DNA from: an uncultured Bacillus sp. | GTDB lineage: Bacteria > Bacillota > Bacilli > Bacillales > Cytobacillaceae | Direction of reading: 5' to 3' | Assembly: GCA_937902115.1 (NCBI GenBank) | Contig: CALGSR010000316.1 | Span: 1-7,152, forward strand | DNA: 7,152 nt | Part shown: piece by piece, positions 5,985 to 7,152 of the stretch | Position numbering within the stretch: the first letter of the stretch is position 1 | Layout of the letters: every line of letters starts with the position of its first letter | Notes under the pieces: generated by a model | What the model saw: the letters and a program-made list of their open reading frames with translations, nothing else | Database searches by the model: none | What the model was told of the DNA's origin: nothing | Translations under genes and position numbers: made by a program

Positions 5985-7152
5985 TTAATATTTAATTCTA
6001 AACCAGTCAAAATCAACATGCCCACCGGTATTTTTTGTTGCATAATTAAACAAGCCAAAACGGTACCCCATAAAATGTGGGATGTCATATTTCATTTTCA
6101 ATATATTTCCAATAGGATTCCACACTTTTCCATCTAAGCTGTACGAGAATTTAGCTTCGTCTTTCCCATTAAGAGCGTAAAGGCTAATAGCTTCATCGTT
6201 CATACCGGTAAAATCGCAATCGATTCTGAAGTAAATTTGGTCTTGATCCAATGGAATTCGCTCTACTTCGACAGGCTTATCATTATCAGTAGTGATCATT
6301 ACTATCGACTTTTGACCCTCGTCAATTTTAACCCCCACTAATCCATACTTTTTTTGTAGAACTGAGAATCCGGCAAAATCGCCATCTTTCATTTTGGAAA
6401 CATCGAGGGCAACAGAAGCTGAGCAGGTTGGACCAATAGTGCGTTGTGTAAGTGTGTTTCTGGCCTGAAGAAAATCAGTGTCGATTCTTCCTGTTTTGAG
6501 GCGCAGGAAACCTTTTCTTTCAGTTACAGACCATAATGAATTATCAGGATTATGATTCCATTGCCAAACTAATGGTAATGCTGCTTGTCCCTTTTTTCGC
6601 TTGAATTCATCAGAAGCAACCAAATTCGGAATCAAACCATTACTGGCTGGCAAGTCTAACTTTTCCGGAACTTTACCATTTTCTCCTAATACAGGCCAGC
6701 CGTCTTCCCACCTAACAGGAACGAGATATGGAACGCGGCCAACTGCAGCATAATCGCGGAAAAGATAAGAGAACCAGCGTCCATCGGGAGTGTCGATCAG
6801 TCCGCCCTGAGCAATTCCTCTATCCTGTAAACCAACTTTTCCTTCCCAGGGACCGTTGATATTATCTGCCCTATGTATAATTACAGTTCGCATTCCACCG
6901 CGTGGCGCGCAAATATTAAATAGGTAATATTTTCCATTTACTTTAAATAATTGAGATCCTTCAGCTGCAAGGCCTATTTCTTTTCCTGTTGGTGCGCTGG
7001 CGTTTTCGATGAGAACCCTCTCCGGAACGTCTTGTCTAATTCCTGTTAGATCGTCGTTTAATTCAACAATTTTTAGTCTTTCCCCGTCATAAATCAGATA
7101 TACTTTGCCATCATCATCAAAAAATAAAGAACTGTCATGAAGCGATGGCTTA
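5985..7152 (-). CDS. GH43 beta-xylosidase/arabinofuranosidase with C-terminal beta-sandwich, 5' end missing
   Basis: The frame is open from the window edge (first full codon 7149-7151) to TAA at 5985-5987, giving 388 visible residues. Starting at the internal ATG near 6891 would cut the catalytic domain. Counting from the edge, HDSSLFFDDDG holds Asp6, the pKa modulator, and LAAEGSQLFKVNGKYY holds Glu64, the general acid. MRTVIIHRADNINGPWEG, QGGLIDTPDGRW and AVGRVPYLVPVRWEDGWP are typical of GH43 beta-xylosidases with an added lectin-like C-terminal domain (GH43_C2). That domain covers about residues 150-388: LPLVWQWNHNP near its start, then FAGFSVLQKKYG, and FGLFNYATKNTGGHVDFDWFRI at the end. 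In this group the C-terminal sandwich helps shape the active site. The signal peptide and catalytic base lie beyond 7152. It precedes the intact GH43-CBM6 gene by 17 bp, as first visible member of the same transcript. It probably releases xylose or arabinose from oligosaccharides. Confidence 0.9.
   Translation of the reverse strand, partial: KPSLHDSSLFFDDDGKVYLIYDGERLKIVELNDDLTGIRQDVPERVLIENASAPTGKEIGLAAEGSQLFKVNGKYYLFNICAPRGGMRTVIIHRADNINGPWEGKVGLQDRGIAQGGLIDTPDGRWFSYLFRDYAAVGRVPYLVPVRWEDGWPVLGENGKVPEKLDLPASNGLIPNLVASDEFKRKKGQAALPLVWQWNHNPDNSLWSVTERKGFLRLKTGRIDTDFLQARNTLTQRTIGPTCSASVALDVSKMKDGDFAGFSVLQKKYGLVGVKIDEGQKSIVMITTDNDKPVEVERIPLDQDQIYFRIDCDFTGMNDEAISLYALNGKDEAKFSYSLDGKVWNPIGNILKMKYDIPHFMGYRFGLFNYATKNTGGHVDFDWFRIKY

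Overview
All recognisable genes lie on the minus strand, so the window reads from right (about 7152) to left (1). It is a carbohydrate-degradation locus, very probably part of a polysaccharide utilisation locus of a Bacteroidota bacterium. Support for that phylum: GH43 and CBM6 paralogs packed together, AT-rich DNA, A-rich leaders without a clear Shine-Dalgarno sequence, and four signal peptides that all predict a mature N-terminus starting with Gln, the phylum's 'Q-rule'. No SusC/SusD pair, regulator, tRNA, rRNA, CRISPR array or insertion sequence is visible, so substrate and genus cannot be fixed. Arabinoxylan or another arabinose/xylose-containing hemicellulose is the best inference.

Layout in transcription order. 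(1) 7152-5985: a GH43 enzyme of the beta-xylosidase/arabinofuranosidase type with a C-terminal beta-sandwich, truncated by the window edge. (2) 5967-4597: an intact GH43-CBM6 enzyme, 17 bp downstream and presumably cotranscribed. (3) 4596-4406: a spacer with a candidate Bacteroidota promoter and an unexplained start-less reading frame. (4) 4405-2885: a secreted clan GH-A-like hydrolase with a DUF5060 / DUF4038-like / DUF5605 architecture. (5) About 2797-2175: no intact gene, but a scar in which a broken GH43-CBM6 3' part is joined in frame to half of an NPCBM domain, followed by a likely rho-independent terminator. (6) 2117-684: a second GH43-CBM6 gene whose CBM6 is cut by an in-frame TGA, leaving 435 of 477 codons readable. 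(7) About 635-447: the decayed last 60 or so codons of another CBM6. (8) 376-1: the 5' end of a further GH43 gene that runs off the window.

The intact enzymes would be exported and would remove arabinofuranosyl or xylosyl units from hemicellulose, with CBM6 holding them on the polymer. The GH-A-like protein would cut a linkage that cannot be named from sequence alone.

The notable story is evolutionary. One window holds GH43-CBM6 material in four states: intact, interrupted by one nonsense codon, reduced to a mid-gene fragment fused to a foreign domain, and reduced to a tail. This suggests expansion and decay of tandem paralogs. I see no new molecular system. The best targets for a second look are the CBM6::NPCBM scar, the TGA in the CBM6, and the poorly characterised GH-A-like enzyme.
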